Shown here piece after piece: positions 6,989 to 14,212 of a stretch of DNA of 44,998 nt; the stretch's first letter is position 1; every line of letters starts with the position of its first letter. Source of the DNA: Bacteroidota bacterium (GTDB lineage: Bacteria; Bacteroidota; Ignavibacteria; Kryptoniales; JAKASW01); the NCBI GenBank assembly GCA_021825585.1, contig JAKAGT010000033.1, positions 1-44,998 of the forward strand, in the 5' to 3' direction. The notes below the pieces were generated by a model, which saw nothing but the letters and a program-made list of their open reading frames with translations, searched no databases and was not told the origin of the DNA. The translations under genes were made by a program, and so were the position numbers.

Positions 6989-7399
6989 ATGAGCGGGAAT
7001 CCACTCCCGAAGATGCCCCATGCGCTTTGCGCTGAGTTTATCCCGCTCTTAGCGGGACTCATCGCCCTTCTCTCTTGCTGCTCCCAGCCCATAAGCCCTG
7101 ATGACCTGCTCGTCTCTTCCTGCCGGTTCGAGCCGCCGCTTTTCGACTCGTTCAGGCAGAACACGAAACTCTCTTACACTCTCAATCAGCCGGCCGCAGT
7201 ATCGATCTACATTCTGGATCAGGACCGCGCCGTCGTGAAAACAGTAGCGGTCGACTTGTCGCTTTCTAAAGGCTCCCATTCCCACGGCTGGAAGGGGGAT
7301 TCCGACGAATGGACTTTCGTCCCGACCGGCATCTATATCGGCCAGGTAATCGTAAAAGGAAAAAAGTTTGAGGCGACCGTTGAAGTCTTTCATTGGTAG
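6989..7399 (+). CDS. lipoprotein with FlgD-like Ig domain
   Basis: About 136 residues if started at 6989. The N-terminal hydrophobic segment ends in a lipobox-like LLSCC (Cys doublet), predicting a lipoprotein. The C-terminal 80 residues match the FlgD Ig-like pattern: KLSYTLNQPAAVSIYILDQD, then HSHGWKGDSDEW and VPTGIYIGQVIV. This fold is widespread in FCB-group surface proteins. A perfect palindrome (7041-7057, TCCCGCT-CTT-AGCGGGA) lies within the signal-peptide coding region. Earlier in-frame ATGs near 6875 would give a long non-signal N-terminus and are less likely. The end overlaps the next gene. Confidence 0.65.
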   Translation: MSGNPLPKMPHALCAEFIPLLAGLIALLSCCSQPISPDDLLVSSCRFEPPLFDSFRQNTKLSYTLNQPAAVSIYILDQDRAVVKTVAVDLSLSKGSHSHGWKGDSDEWTFVPTGIYIGQVIVKGKKFEATVEVFHW

Positions 7400-8054
7400 T
7401 ATCTTGTTCCTTCCGATGCTTGCGCTTGGCCAATCGCGGCTGACATCAGCAACGATTGATTCCGCGGTGGCGCACTCGCTTGAGATTAAGCTTCTCGAAC
7501 TCGACGCGGATCTCGCCGACATTGAGGTTTCTCAGACCAATTTCCTGCACACCCTTATTCCGCGGATATCTGTCTCGGCACGCGTTGGACAAAGCTCCGT
7601 CCTCTTCCTTGACCCCGCCCATCCGTGGAGTTTCCCGTCTGACGCTTTTAGCGCCGTAATCAGCCTCGACCTCGACCGGTTCTTGAATACCGTGCCTCAT
7701 CAGCACGCTGTCATCAGGGCGCGCCAGTCGAAAGTAACTCTCCGCAAGAGGAGCGCCGAACTTGGGCAGGAAATCCTGTCGCTCGCCACCCAGGCTGCGA
7801 TCCTCGACTCCATGATATCCTCGCTCCGCCTCAAGCGTGAATACCGTGCCAGGCTGCTGGAGGCCGCCGAACTGAAGTACAATGCCGCCAGGATCTCGTT
7901 TGAAGAACTCGTCCGCGCGAAGCTCGACCTTGCCGATTCTGACCTCGAGATATCAACTCAAATCATGAGGCGATCCGACCTGCAATCCCGTCTCTCGGCT
8001 TTGCTCGGCTCCTCGGCCATCGCCGCCAGGAAAGAAAGGAGTACCATCCGGTGA
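7368..8054 (+). CDS. short TolC-like outer-membrane-efflux-type protein
   Basis: 228 residues with a cleavable signal peptide (FIGSILFLPMLALGQ) and then long alpha-helical stretches. The pattern LEIKLLELDADLADIEVSQ...LIPRISVSARVG resembles the N-terminal repeat of TolC/OEP proteins. The later helix ELKYNAARISFEELVRAKLD is also typical of that family. Usual family members have more than 400 residues, so this is about half-size. TTG at 7368 has AAAGGA about 7 nt upstream; a TTG at 7380 is the alternative. The gene lies in the same strand-coherent block as the HlyD-type fusion at 10966-12729, which could be its periplasmic partner. Confidence 0.6.
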   Translation: MRRPLKSFIGSILFLPMLALGQSRLTSATIDSAVAHSLEIKLLELDADLADIEVSQTNFLHTLIPRISVSARVGQSSVLFLDPAHPWSFPSDAFSAVISLDLDRFLNTVPHQHAVIRARQSKVTLRKRSAELGQEILSLATQAAILDSMISSLRLKREYRARLLEAAELKYNAARISFEELVRAKLDLADSDLEISTQIMRRSDLQSRLSALLGSSAIAARKERSTIR

Positions 8055-9112
8055 GAAAGTTCAACCGCCTGTCTTCTCTGTTACTGACGCCTGACCTCTG
8101 GCCTCTGATTTCCTGTCTCTTCCTTCTGGCTTCTGTCGGCTCAGCCCAGCAGCTCACTATCCATCACATAGACGTTGGGCAGGGAGACTGTATCTTCATA
8201 CAGACCTCGCGCAGCGCGCTCCTCGTCGACGCGGGGAATACCGGAAAGGGGAGGTCCGTGGTCGTCCCCTATCTGAAATCGCTGAAAGTCTCCCGCCTCA
8301 GTTACGCCGTCGCCACTCACTATCATGCCGACCACATCGGCGGGCTCGACGAGGTGCTGAGCTCGTTTGACGTCGATACCATATTCGACCGCGGCACGCT
8401 CCATCCGCCCCCCAAGACGAAAGCCTTCCTGCAATACCTATCGGCGCTGGAGGGCAGGACCCGGATAACAGTTACTCCCGGCGCGGAGTATCAGCTCGCT
8501 CCGGACATCGTTCTCCGCTTCGTCGCCTCGGATGGCCGGGTCGCCGCGTCTCGCGACGGCCCGTCCCTGGCAGGTGCGGACCGTCCGGACGAGAACTCTC
8601 TCTCTGTTGCGTTCACAATCACCTGTCTCGGCGCTGAGGGGGCGGGAGCCGCCGGTTCCGAACGCGGCGCGCTCTTCACCTACTTCACCGGAGGCGACCT
8701 GACCGGCTTTGACGTTGGGAATGCCGTCGACCTCGAGACTCCGGTCGCCGCTGTCGTCGGTCACGCGGATGCGTGCAAGGTCGGCCATCACGGGAGCAGT
8801 CGCTCCGCCAACCCCGTTTTCATATCCTCGCTCTCACCGTCCTGCGTCTTTATAAGCGTCGGGGAGAATAACGGCTACGGCCATCCGTCCGCCGAGACCG
8901 TCGCCACGCTCGACAGCCAGCCGACCGTCAGGTGGATTTACCAGACAGAAGGGAAGGAACTGAGATCGTCCAAGCAGAGAATCGTCGGCACCTCTGTCCT
9001 GAAGTTCTATGCGAGGGGTGACTCGTCATGCTTCGCTGTCGAATGGAACGTTAATGGCAGGCACCATGATTGCTATCGGTGCGGTGTCGTCAAACTCACC
9101 GCCGCTCCGTAA
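8051..9112 (+). CDS. secreted metallo-beta-lactamase-fold hydrolase (ComEC C-terminal type)
   Basis: 353 residues from a GTG overlapping the preceding stop (GTGA). A signal peptide ends near GSAQ (30-33). The body is the free-standing form of the ComEC/Rec2 hydrolase domain: IDVGQGDCIFI (40-50), the zinc motif THYHADHIGGL (89-99), GGD, KVGHHGSSRSANP and GHPS. In ComEC this domain is proposed to degrade one DNA strand during uptake; secreted stand-alone versions act on unknown phosphoesters. The signal peptide is encoded by a 7-nt tandem repeat (8083-8138). Codon use is pyrimidine-rich, like its neighbours. Confidence 0.85.
   Translation: MRKFNRLSSLLLTPDLWPLISCLFLLASVGSAQQLTIHHIDVGQGDCIFIQTSRSALLVDAGNTGKGRSVVVPYLKSLKVSRLSYAVATHYHADHIGGLDEVLSSFDVDTIFDRGTLHPPPKTKAFLQYLSALEGRTRITVTPGAEYQLAPDIVLRFVASDGRVAASRDGPSLAGADRPDENSLSVAFTITCLGAEGAGAAGSERGALFTYFTGGDLTGFDVGNAVDLETPVAAVVGHADACKVGHHGSSRSANPVFISSLSPSCVFISVGENNGYGHPSAETVATLDSQPTVRWIYQTEGKELRSSKQRIVGTSVLKFYARGDSSCFAVEWNVNGRHHDCYRCGVVKLTAAP
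8083..8138 (+). repeat. 7-nt tandem repeat (TCTGNCY-like), 8 units, in a signal-peptide coding region
   Basis: Units in register are ACTGACG, CCTGACC, TCTGGCC, TCTGATT, TCCTGTC, TCTTCCT, TCTGGCT and TCTGTCG. They encode the hydrophobic core of the signal peptide of the secreted hydrolase. They are degenerate but clearly periodic. Confidence 0.75.
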
Positions 9113-9214
9113 ATGGCATTCCGGAAAAATGACGAACGGCAAATCTTGCAGAAGAAGAAATTGGCTTACATGCTCATGGTTGCAGAACGGATTCTGCCTT
9201 CTTGTCTACCCTTT

Positions 9215-9432
9215 GCGAAAATGGAGTCACGTTCCCATTCCACAAATCTCTAAGGTCTCTTCAAGAGGCGATTTCGACGTCTCAAGCGGTTCTGAAGTTC
9301 ACAACCGTGTATTGAAATCCCCTCGGTGTGATGGGAACGTGACGCTCCCGATCCGCAGTTCGCGGGTCGGGACCATTTTCGCGGGCACCCGTTTCTTTCG
9401 GCTCACTTTCTTTTGGGTGGCAAAAGAAAGTG
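9215..9432 (+). repeat. structured intergenic element, copy A
   Basis: Several paired segments nest within about 170 nt. The outer stem is GCGAAAATGG (9215-9224) with CCATTTTCGC (9373-9382). A second stem is GTCACGTTCCCA (9226-9237) with TGGGAACGTGAC (9332-9343). A third hairpin is TCCCGATCCGC (9346-9356) with GCGGGTCGGGA (9362-9372), which has one G-T wobble. A separate 11-bp hairpin follows: CACTTTCTTTT (9404-9414) with AAAAGAAAGTG (9422-9432). Copy B at 10667-10885 conserves the design. No credible gene lies in 9113-9499. It could be a non-coding RNA or an inserted palindromic element. Confidence 0.75.
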
Positions 9433-9499
9433 AACAGGGAAATGCTCACAACTATTTCATGGCTCTCAATCCTGAGGGTTAGAAAAGTGCCCTGCACAC

Positions 9500-10633
9500 A
9501 TGATCGATTCAGCAGTCAAAATACTCGGCCCCGTCCCGGCCTCCCACATCGACCCGCTACTCCTCGTCCAGTCGCAGGCGCCGGACGTCTCAGGCTATGT
9601 CGAGATAGCGCATCCCGATGGAGCCGAAGGTCCGTTCTACGACATTCTCATGTTCAGCGCCGGCGACGTCTTTGGCGCGTACAGGCTCATGCCTGACATT
9701 CGCTTCCCGCTGGATACCGCCTCGGTCCTTGAATCCTTCAGGACCAGAAAGGGAGACCCCTCCGTGACTGTCTCGCTTTTCGCCGCGGGACTGGAACAGC
9801 TCGCCGCCTTCTCGGACACTTTCACCTACGAGCCGTCACTCAAGCTGAAGCCAAGGCTCATGTCGCGGAGCCAGATCGTCACGCTCCTCGAGTCGATCCA
9901 GTCGGACAACTCATACCTTGAGGTCAGCGACTTCACAGACGCCTCCGCTCCTTTCATCTCAATACTCCGGATGAACCATCGTCCCGGAGCGGTCTCCGAG
10001 ACGCTTTCTGGATTCACGAACTCGCGGCTCAGGGCCTCGGAACGTCTACTCCTCTATGACATCGACAGGAACAGGAGCGCCCTCAGCTGCCGCAAGGCTG
10101 CTCCGCCTCCCGTCGCGTCGAGCGACTCCTCCGAATCTCTTGACTCCATACTCCGGTCGATACTCTCCGCTACGCCTGCGCCGCTCCACCCGAAAACCCC
10201 GGCGACGTCCATCACCCCGCCGCCGGAACAGCTCGCGGAGGCAACTCCCGCTGAGGGCGCCGTGCCTCCCGATCATGCCTCTCCGGTTCTCGTCGCTCTT
10301 TTCGTCGAACTCCGTTCGGCTCTCATCGCTCTCCTCGGGCGAGCTCGCGCCGCGCGCGTGCTTCGCCGTGCGCTTGCGAGTTCTCAGGCTTCGGAACCGG
10401 TTGACCTCGACCTCCTCTTCGACGCGGACCCTCCGCCCCTCGGGAGGGAAGACGCCGCCAGGGCCGTCATCGCGGCAATCATCGACTCGCCCGGATACCT
10501 CGCCCTGAATAGGCACAAGTCCCGCGAAAAGCTCGCCCGGATACTCTCCGACCGTTACTCCCGCGACTATACCTCCTGCTCCGACGACGAGCTCACATTC
10601 CTCGAATCTCTTTGGAAGAAACTGACCAAATGA
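9500..10633 (+). CDS. 377-residue protein of unknown function between structured repeats
   Basis: I recognise no family. Residues 1-190 look folded, with alternating beta/helix segments. A Pro/Ala/Ser/Thr-rich linker (about 195-265) follows, then a helical C-terminus ending YTSCSDDELTFLESLWKKL. There is no signal peptide or membrane segment, so a cytoplasmic location is expected. The gene is bracketed by two direct copies of a structured intergenic element (9215-9432 and 10667-10885), so it sits like a cassette. Codon use is pyrimidine-rich, like the rest of the element core. Confidence 0.7.
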   Translation: MIDSAVKILGPVPASHIDPLLLVQSQAPDVSGYVEIAHPDGAEGPFYDILMFSAGDVFGAYRLMPDIRFPLDTASVLESFRTRKGDPSVTVSLFAAGLEQLAAFSDTFTYEPSLKLKPRLMSRSQIVTLLESIQSDNSYLEVSDFTDASAPFISILRMNHRPGAVSETLSGFTNSRLRASERLLLYDIDRNRSALSCRKAAPPPVASSDSSESLDSILRSILSATPAPLHPKTPATSITPPPEQLAEATPAEGAVPPDHASPVLVALFVELRSALIALLGRARAARVLRRALASSQASEPVDLDLLFDADPPPLGREDAARAVIAAIIDSPGYLALNRHKSREKLARILSDRYSRDYTSCSDDELTFLESLWKKLTK

Positions 10634-10666
10634 ATTCCCAAGTTTCCATTCCGCTTTTACTCCCAA

Positions 10667-10885
10667 GCGAAAATGGAGTCACTTTCCCACCCATAGATAC
10701 CTGCAAGTCTCTTCGAGAGGCGATTGTGGGAGTCTCCAGTGATCTATATTTACAACCGTGTATTAAAATCGCCTCCCTTCACAGGGAACGTGACGATCCC
10801 GATTCGAGACTCTCGAATCGGGACCATTTTCGCAGGGCACCCTTTTCTTTCGGTTCACTTTATTTTGGGTGAGCAAAAGAAAGTG
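10667..10885 (+). repeat. structured intergenic element, copy B
   Basis: This copy has the same architecture and orientation as copy A. The outer stem is GCGAAAATGG (10667-10676) with CCATTTTCGC (10824-10833). The second stem is GTCACTTTCCC (10678-10688) with GGGAACGTGAC (10784-10794), with one mismatch. An inner stem is GAGGCGATT (10717-10725) with AATCGCCTC (10767-10775). The perfect 13-bp hairpin TCCCGATTCGAGA (10797-10809) with TCTCGAATCGGGA (10811-10823) differs in sequence from copy A but keeps its pairing. The terminal hairpin (10856-10885) has one mismatch. No credible gene lies in 10634-10965. Confidence 0.75.
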
Positions 10886-10965
10886 AACAACAGTAAGATA
10901 TTCTACTATCGCACCACTGCAATCGCTGCCACTCCCGGGCTGGTAATGTGCTTGGGTAAACGCTT

Positions 10966-12729
10966 ATGACCTCCCCAACCCACATCGCCTTCGCTGAATC
11001 GCTCTACCTTCTCATCCTTACCCCCTCCGGCGTCCCGCTTTCCTGGCGGAGCGCCGCCTTCACCGCTCTTGTCGCCATACTTCCGGACATCGACCTTCCC
11101 ACAAGCTGGCTCGGCCGCGTCTTCTTCTTCATCAGCCGTTCCCTCGAACGGGTGTTCGGACATCGGACGCTTACGCACTCGCTGCTCCTCACTCTGGTAA
11201 TTACCGCGATCATTTATGCCGCGGAGAAAGCCACCTTCGTGTACCCCCACACGACATCTCTATTCCTCATGGCCTACGTTTCCCATATACTCCTCGACTC
11301 CTGCACGGTTCAGGGGGTGAAGATGTTTTATCCGGTCTCCTCCAGGGACTGTGTCTTTCCGTACGATCCGAGATCTCCGTACGGTTACCGCATGAAATCC
11401 GGTTCCAGGGCGGACACCGTTCTCTTCTTCATCTTCGCTCTCCTTTGCGTGCCGCTTTACTTCTTCGCCTCCAGCGGATTTGAGAGGCTCATCCGCGTGA
11501 CGCAGAAGACTCCCCAGGCCGCGCTCCGGGATTACTACTCGCTCTCGACTTCACACATAGTCTTTGCTGACATAGACGCCGTTAACACACTCACGCACGA
11601 ACGCGTTGCCGGCCGATTCGAGCTCGTCGGCATAAGAGATCCGAACACGCTCCTCTTCTCCTCCGGCGCGAACGTCTACACGCTCGGCGACAACCCCGCA
11701 ACCGACAACTACATGAGCAACTCCGTCGTCTGCGTCCCGGGCCCCGCGGCGAGGACCTCCGTAGTCTCCGTGGATCTCGCCGGGCAGCTGCTTGCTTCCC
11801 TAAGAAGCTTTACTTCCCAATCGGGGGTGACCCGCTTCTTCGGCTCACTCGAGGCAGACCGCCGCGTCGAGCTTCCTCAGAGCTTCGACCGCTTCAACAC
11901 GATTTCTTCATACGGCTCCGCGCTGAAATTCGACCACGCGGCCTTCGACGACATCCAGAAGTTCTCGCTGGAAAACGTCCTCATCCTGCGGGGCCGGCTG
12001 ACGGTCAAGACGATAACCGAAGAATCTGCGGTCGTCTCCCCGTCTACCGGTCTCCCGGTCCCCGCGTCTCCAACTCTCCCCGTCCCCCTTTCACCTACTC
12101 TCCTTGTCTCCCAGTCCCCACGTCTCCTAATCGTCCCGCTCGGAGAATTCTCATCGGCCGACACAATGGGCGGCCCGGCTGAACTCTCCCTCAGCGTCAG
12201 GAGAGGCGACACCGTCGGCGCCGGCGGCGTCTTAGCCCGCATTACCACACCGGAAGTGCTGGCCGCCATGGGTAAGATCTCCGCGCTTGAAAACCGTAAG
12301 TCCGCCTTGCGCTCGAGGAGGGAAGTCGCCATGGCAAGGCTCATGTCGGCCGTGCGGGCTGCGGAGCGGAGGGCCGCGAAGGCGGAAGAGGACTGCGCTC
12401 TGGCGCTTGACCTCCGCGGCAGGGGGCTCGCCTCCAAAGCGGAACTCGATATCGCTGAGAACGACAAATCATCCGCCCGGTCTAATCTGGACAAGGCCGA
12501 TAAGATCCTCGAATCCACCGAAGAGAAATACAAGCAGGATCTCCGGAATATTCAGATAACCATCGAGCGCTTGCGAACCGGCCTGACCACCAGCGAGAAC
12601 AAACGCGTCATCACTTCGCCCGTCGATGGCATCGTCGTGGAACTCCGTTCCACTCCTAAGGCTCAGGGAAAAGGTTCATATTCAATCGTGCTCAGCTTGT
12701 TAGATGCGGGTGTTCATGGAAACAAATGA
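10966..12729 (+). CDS. fusion of DUF457/YdjM-type membrane hydrolase with an HlyD-like adaptor
   Basis: 587 residues. Residues 1-175 are a DUF457/YdjM-type inner-membrane domain with H6, LPDID (39-43), GHRTLTHS (65-72) and SHILLDS (106-112) plus several hydrophobic helices. A periplasmic-looking middle part follows. Residues about 357-388 are a Pro-Ser-Val linker encoded by 12 copies of an 8-nt repeat. The C-terminal part has a lipoyl-like half (RRGDTVGAGGVLARI), a long Ala/Arg/Glu coiled-coil hairpin (about 420-560) and the second half (ITSPVDGIVVELRS), as in HlyD/AcrA periplasmic adaptors. This combination is new to me. A TolC-like gene lies upstream at 7368-8054. Confidence 0.75.
   Translation: MTSPTHIAFAESLYLLILTPSGVPLSWRSAAFTALVAILPDIDLPTSWLGRVFFFISRSLERVFGHRTLTHSLLLTLVITAIIYAAEKATFVYPHTTSLFLMAYVSHILLDSCTVQGVKMFYPVSSRDCVFPYDPRSPYGYRMKSGSRADTVLFFIFALLCVPLYFFASSGFERLIRVTQKTPQAALRDYYSLSTSHIVFADIDAVNTLTHERVAGRFELVGIRDPNTLLFSSGANVYTLGDNPATDNYMSNSVVCVPGPAARTSVVSVDLAGQLLASLRSFTSQSGVTRFFGSLEADRRVELPQSFDRFNTISSYGSALKFDHAAFDDIQKFSLENVLILRGRLTVKTITEESAVVSPSTGLPVPASPTLPVPLSPTLLVSQSPRLLIVPLGEFSSADTMGGPAELSLSVRRGDTVGAGGVLARITTPEVLAAMGKISALENRKSALRSRREVAMARLMSAVRAAERRAAKAEEDCALALDLRGRGLASKAELDIAENDKSSARSNLDKADKILESTEEKYKQDLRNIQITIERLRTGLTTSENKRVITSPVDGIVVELRSTPKAQGKGSYSIVLSLLDAGVHGNK
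12034..12129 (+). repeat. 8-nt tandem repeat (GTCTCCCN), 12 units, at a domain junction
   Basis: Twelve consecutive 8-nt units fit exactly, among them GTCTCCCC, GTCTACCG, GTCTCCCG, GTCCCCGC, CTCTCCTT, GTCTCCCA and GTCCCCAC. They encode a flexible SP/LP-rich linker between the membrane-domain half and the adaptor half of the fusion protein. Units share the consensus seen at 3792-3831. Confidence 0.9.
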
Positions 12730-12742
12730 TCGGCTTTTGAAA

Positions 12743-12903
12743 AAATGCCGCCCGGAAATCGAAGCGAACGGAGCGTTAAGAACAGAACGTTGTTCGAAGT
12801 CGCCGAATGCGACAAGTTTCCTTTTGTTCAGCGAAGTGAGCGAAGATTTCAGGCATTTGTTCAATAGCCTTGACCCTTTCTTTCATGTCAAGATGAAAGA
12901 AAG
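12743..12903 (+). repeat. structured intergenic element of related design (copy C)
   Basis: Nested pairs AAATGCC (12743-12749) with GGCATTT (12852-12858) and GAAATC (12755-12760) with GATTTC (12845-12850) enclose further GC-rich inverted segments. A separate 11-bp hairpin follows: CTTTCTTTCAT (12876-12886) with ATGAAAGAAAG (12893-12903). The sequence differs from copies A and B. The layout is similar, with a nested stem followed by a TTTCTTT/AAAGAAA hairpin between two genes. A 74-codon frame through it is not convincing as a gene. Confidence 0.5.
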
Positions 12904-12924
12904 AACAGGTAGGACGACCACAAC

Positions 12925-13884
12925 TTGATATCAACTGACCATAGCGGGCTGCGTGATCTACGACAAGACCCGTACTTCGTTGGACGTTACACTGAACTCA
13001 ACCAAATCATCACCAGCCTCCTCCAAAACCGCCATACGCTCATCACCGGCGACCGCGGCATAGGGAAGACCGCGCTCATCCGGGAGACCATCTCCATCCT
13101 TAACGGAGACACCCACAGGATCGGTATGGCCGGGAAGTTACCCGCGTCGGGCCGGAGGGATTGCGTCCGCATCGACTCGCCCGCTCCGCCGAGCCGGCTC
13201 ATCAGGAAGCTCTCCTCCGAGCTCCTCCGACTCGGGATGTTGAAGGCCGTCGACGCCATGAAAGAGAGCGAGCTCGCCGACGCCATCGTGCGCGCCATCG
13301 CCGCCTCCCCCGACAGGCACATCATATTCATAGACAACCTCGAGACCATAACCCCGTCCCACAGGTATTTTATCGAGAGGCTCCTCGACGTTGCCCTCGT
13401 CTGCGGTTCCGCGCTGACGGTGAGGCAGCAGCCCGTTCTCAAGAAGATCTTCGACTCGTTTGTGACTGTCCAGGTACAGCCTTTCACACCGGGCGAGTCG
13501 CGGGAGCTCGTCGATTACTGTTTGCAGCGATACGGCATAAGGGTGCTTGACAGAGAGCTCTTCGTCGGCCAGCTCGTCAAAGCGGGGCAGGGGAACCCCT
13601 TCCAGCTCAAGACCTTCCTCCACGCCGCCGCGGCGAGGGGATATCTCTCCGCGCCCGACATCCGCGAGCTCATCCGCTCCGCCAACGACCGGGACTACCT
13701 TAACATGGGTCCGCTCTATGCGCTTGGGCTTGCGATCTTCTCGCTGTCCAAAATCCTATCCATAGGAGCTTCCAATAAGGAGTTTTACATCCTGATGTCG
13801 TCGCTCGGATTTCTCGCCTACCTTGTGTTCAGAATATTCAGGAGCTTCTTTACGCTCAAGCCTAGAAAAACCAGCCCAACCTGA
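12925..13884 (+). CDS. membrane-anchored AAA (ORC-type) ATPase
   Basis: 319 residues from a TTG start with an AGGTAGGA-like site upstream. The opening FVGRYTELNQI is the usual entry to AAA_16/ORC-type ATPases. Walker A is GDRGIGKT (42-49) and Walker B is HIIFIDNLE (132-140). QGNPFQLKTFLHAAAARG resembles the lid/sensor-2 helices of this family. The last 65 residues hold two hydrophobic helices (LYALGLAIFSLSKIL and FYILMSSLGFLAYLVF), so the protein is probably anchored by its C-terminus. It is the last gene of the pyrimidine-rich block; base composition changes abruptly after it. A DNA-linked or transport ATPase role cannot be distinguished. Confidence 0.75.
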   Translation: MISTDHSGLRDLRQDPYFVGRYTELNQIITSLLQNRHTLITGDRGIGKTALIRETISILNGDTHRIGMAGKLPASGRRDCVRIDSPAPPSRLIRKLSSELLRLGMLKAVDAMKESELADAIVRAIAASPDRHIIFIDNLETITPSHRYFIERLLDVALVCGSALTVRQQPVLKKIFDSFVTVQVQPFTPGESRELVDYCLQRYGIRVLDRELFVGQLVKAGQGNPFQLKTFLHAAAARGYLSAPDIRELIRSANDRDYLNMGPLYALGLAIFSLSKILSIGASNKEFYILMSSLGFLAYLVFRIFRSFFTLKPRKTSPT

Positions 13885-14212
13885 AGCCTGCCCACCCACT
13901 ATTCTGACCTCCGTAGCGCCATTGTATTGTAAGCGCATCCGACCTTTTGTGAAAGCCGCCAATTCCAACCGAACTGCCCAGTCTGACTTAACCCAGTTTG
14001 AATTTATAGGAGCGCTTTCGTAAACTAACCAATAAGACAACGGGCCACATTCAGTTGGTTGTGGATGCAATCCACCGCGTCCAAGTTTCGCTTAACAGAT
14101 TATTCAAATTCTGAAAAAGCGGAAGAGTTCTTGCGCTGTAATTCACATAACAGAAAATAGATTGACTTCCGGATCTAAGATTCAGAAATTCCGGCGCTAG
14201 AAAGGGCTGTTC
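13885..14212. other. non-coding junction between element core and cargo
   Basis: I see no convincing gene here. A 104-codon reverse frame overlaps the ATPase end and lacks coding character. There is an inverted pair near 14021-14055 (ACTAACCAA with TTGGTTGT). The segment CTTTTGTGAAAGC (13944-13956) has a 12-of-13 match at 32043-32055 in another gene-free stretch. Base composition shifts from pyrimidine-rich to AT-richer here, suggesting an insertion boundary for the cargo. Confidence 0.4.

Noticed and set aside
9009-9482. 157-codon ORF through structured element copy A
   Set aside because: It overlaps the secreted hydrolase and the conserved hairpins. The copy B reading is not conserved as protein, so conservation is at the structure level.
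10046-10666. Long antisense ORF opposite the 9500-10633 gene (and similar ones at 4881-5387, 11877-12533, 34870-35655)
   Set aside because: They mirror genes with better codon character, start sites and family matches on the other strand. Open antisense frames are expected from the skewed codon use here.
12704-12928. 74-codon ORF between the fusion gene and the ATPase
   Set aside because: It overlaps the end of the fusion gene and runs through the hairpin-rich element. Its peptide follows the inverted repeats and has no ribosome site.
13885-14212. Integron attC site in the spacer before the cargo
   Set aside because: There is an inverted pair (ACTAACCAA with TTGGTTGT), but no convincing attC core-site layout and no integron-type integrase in the window.
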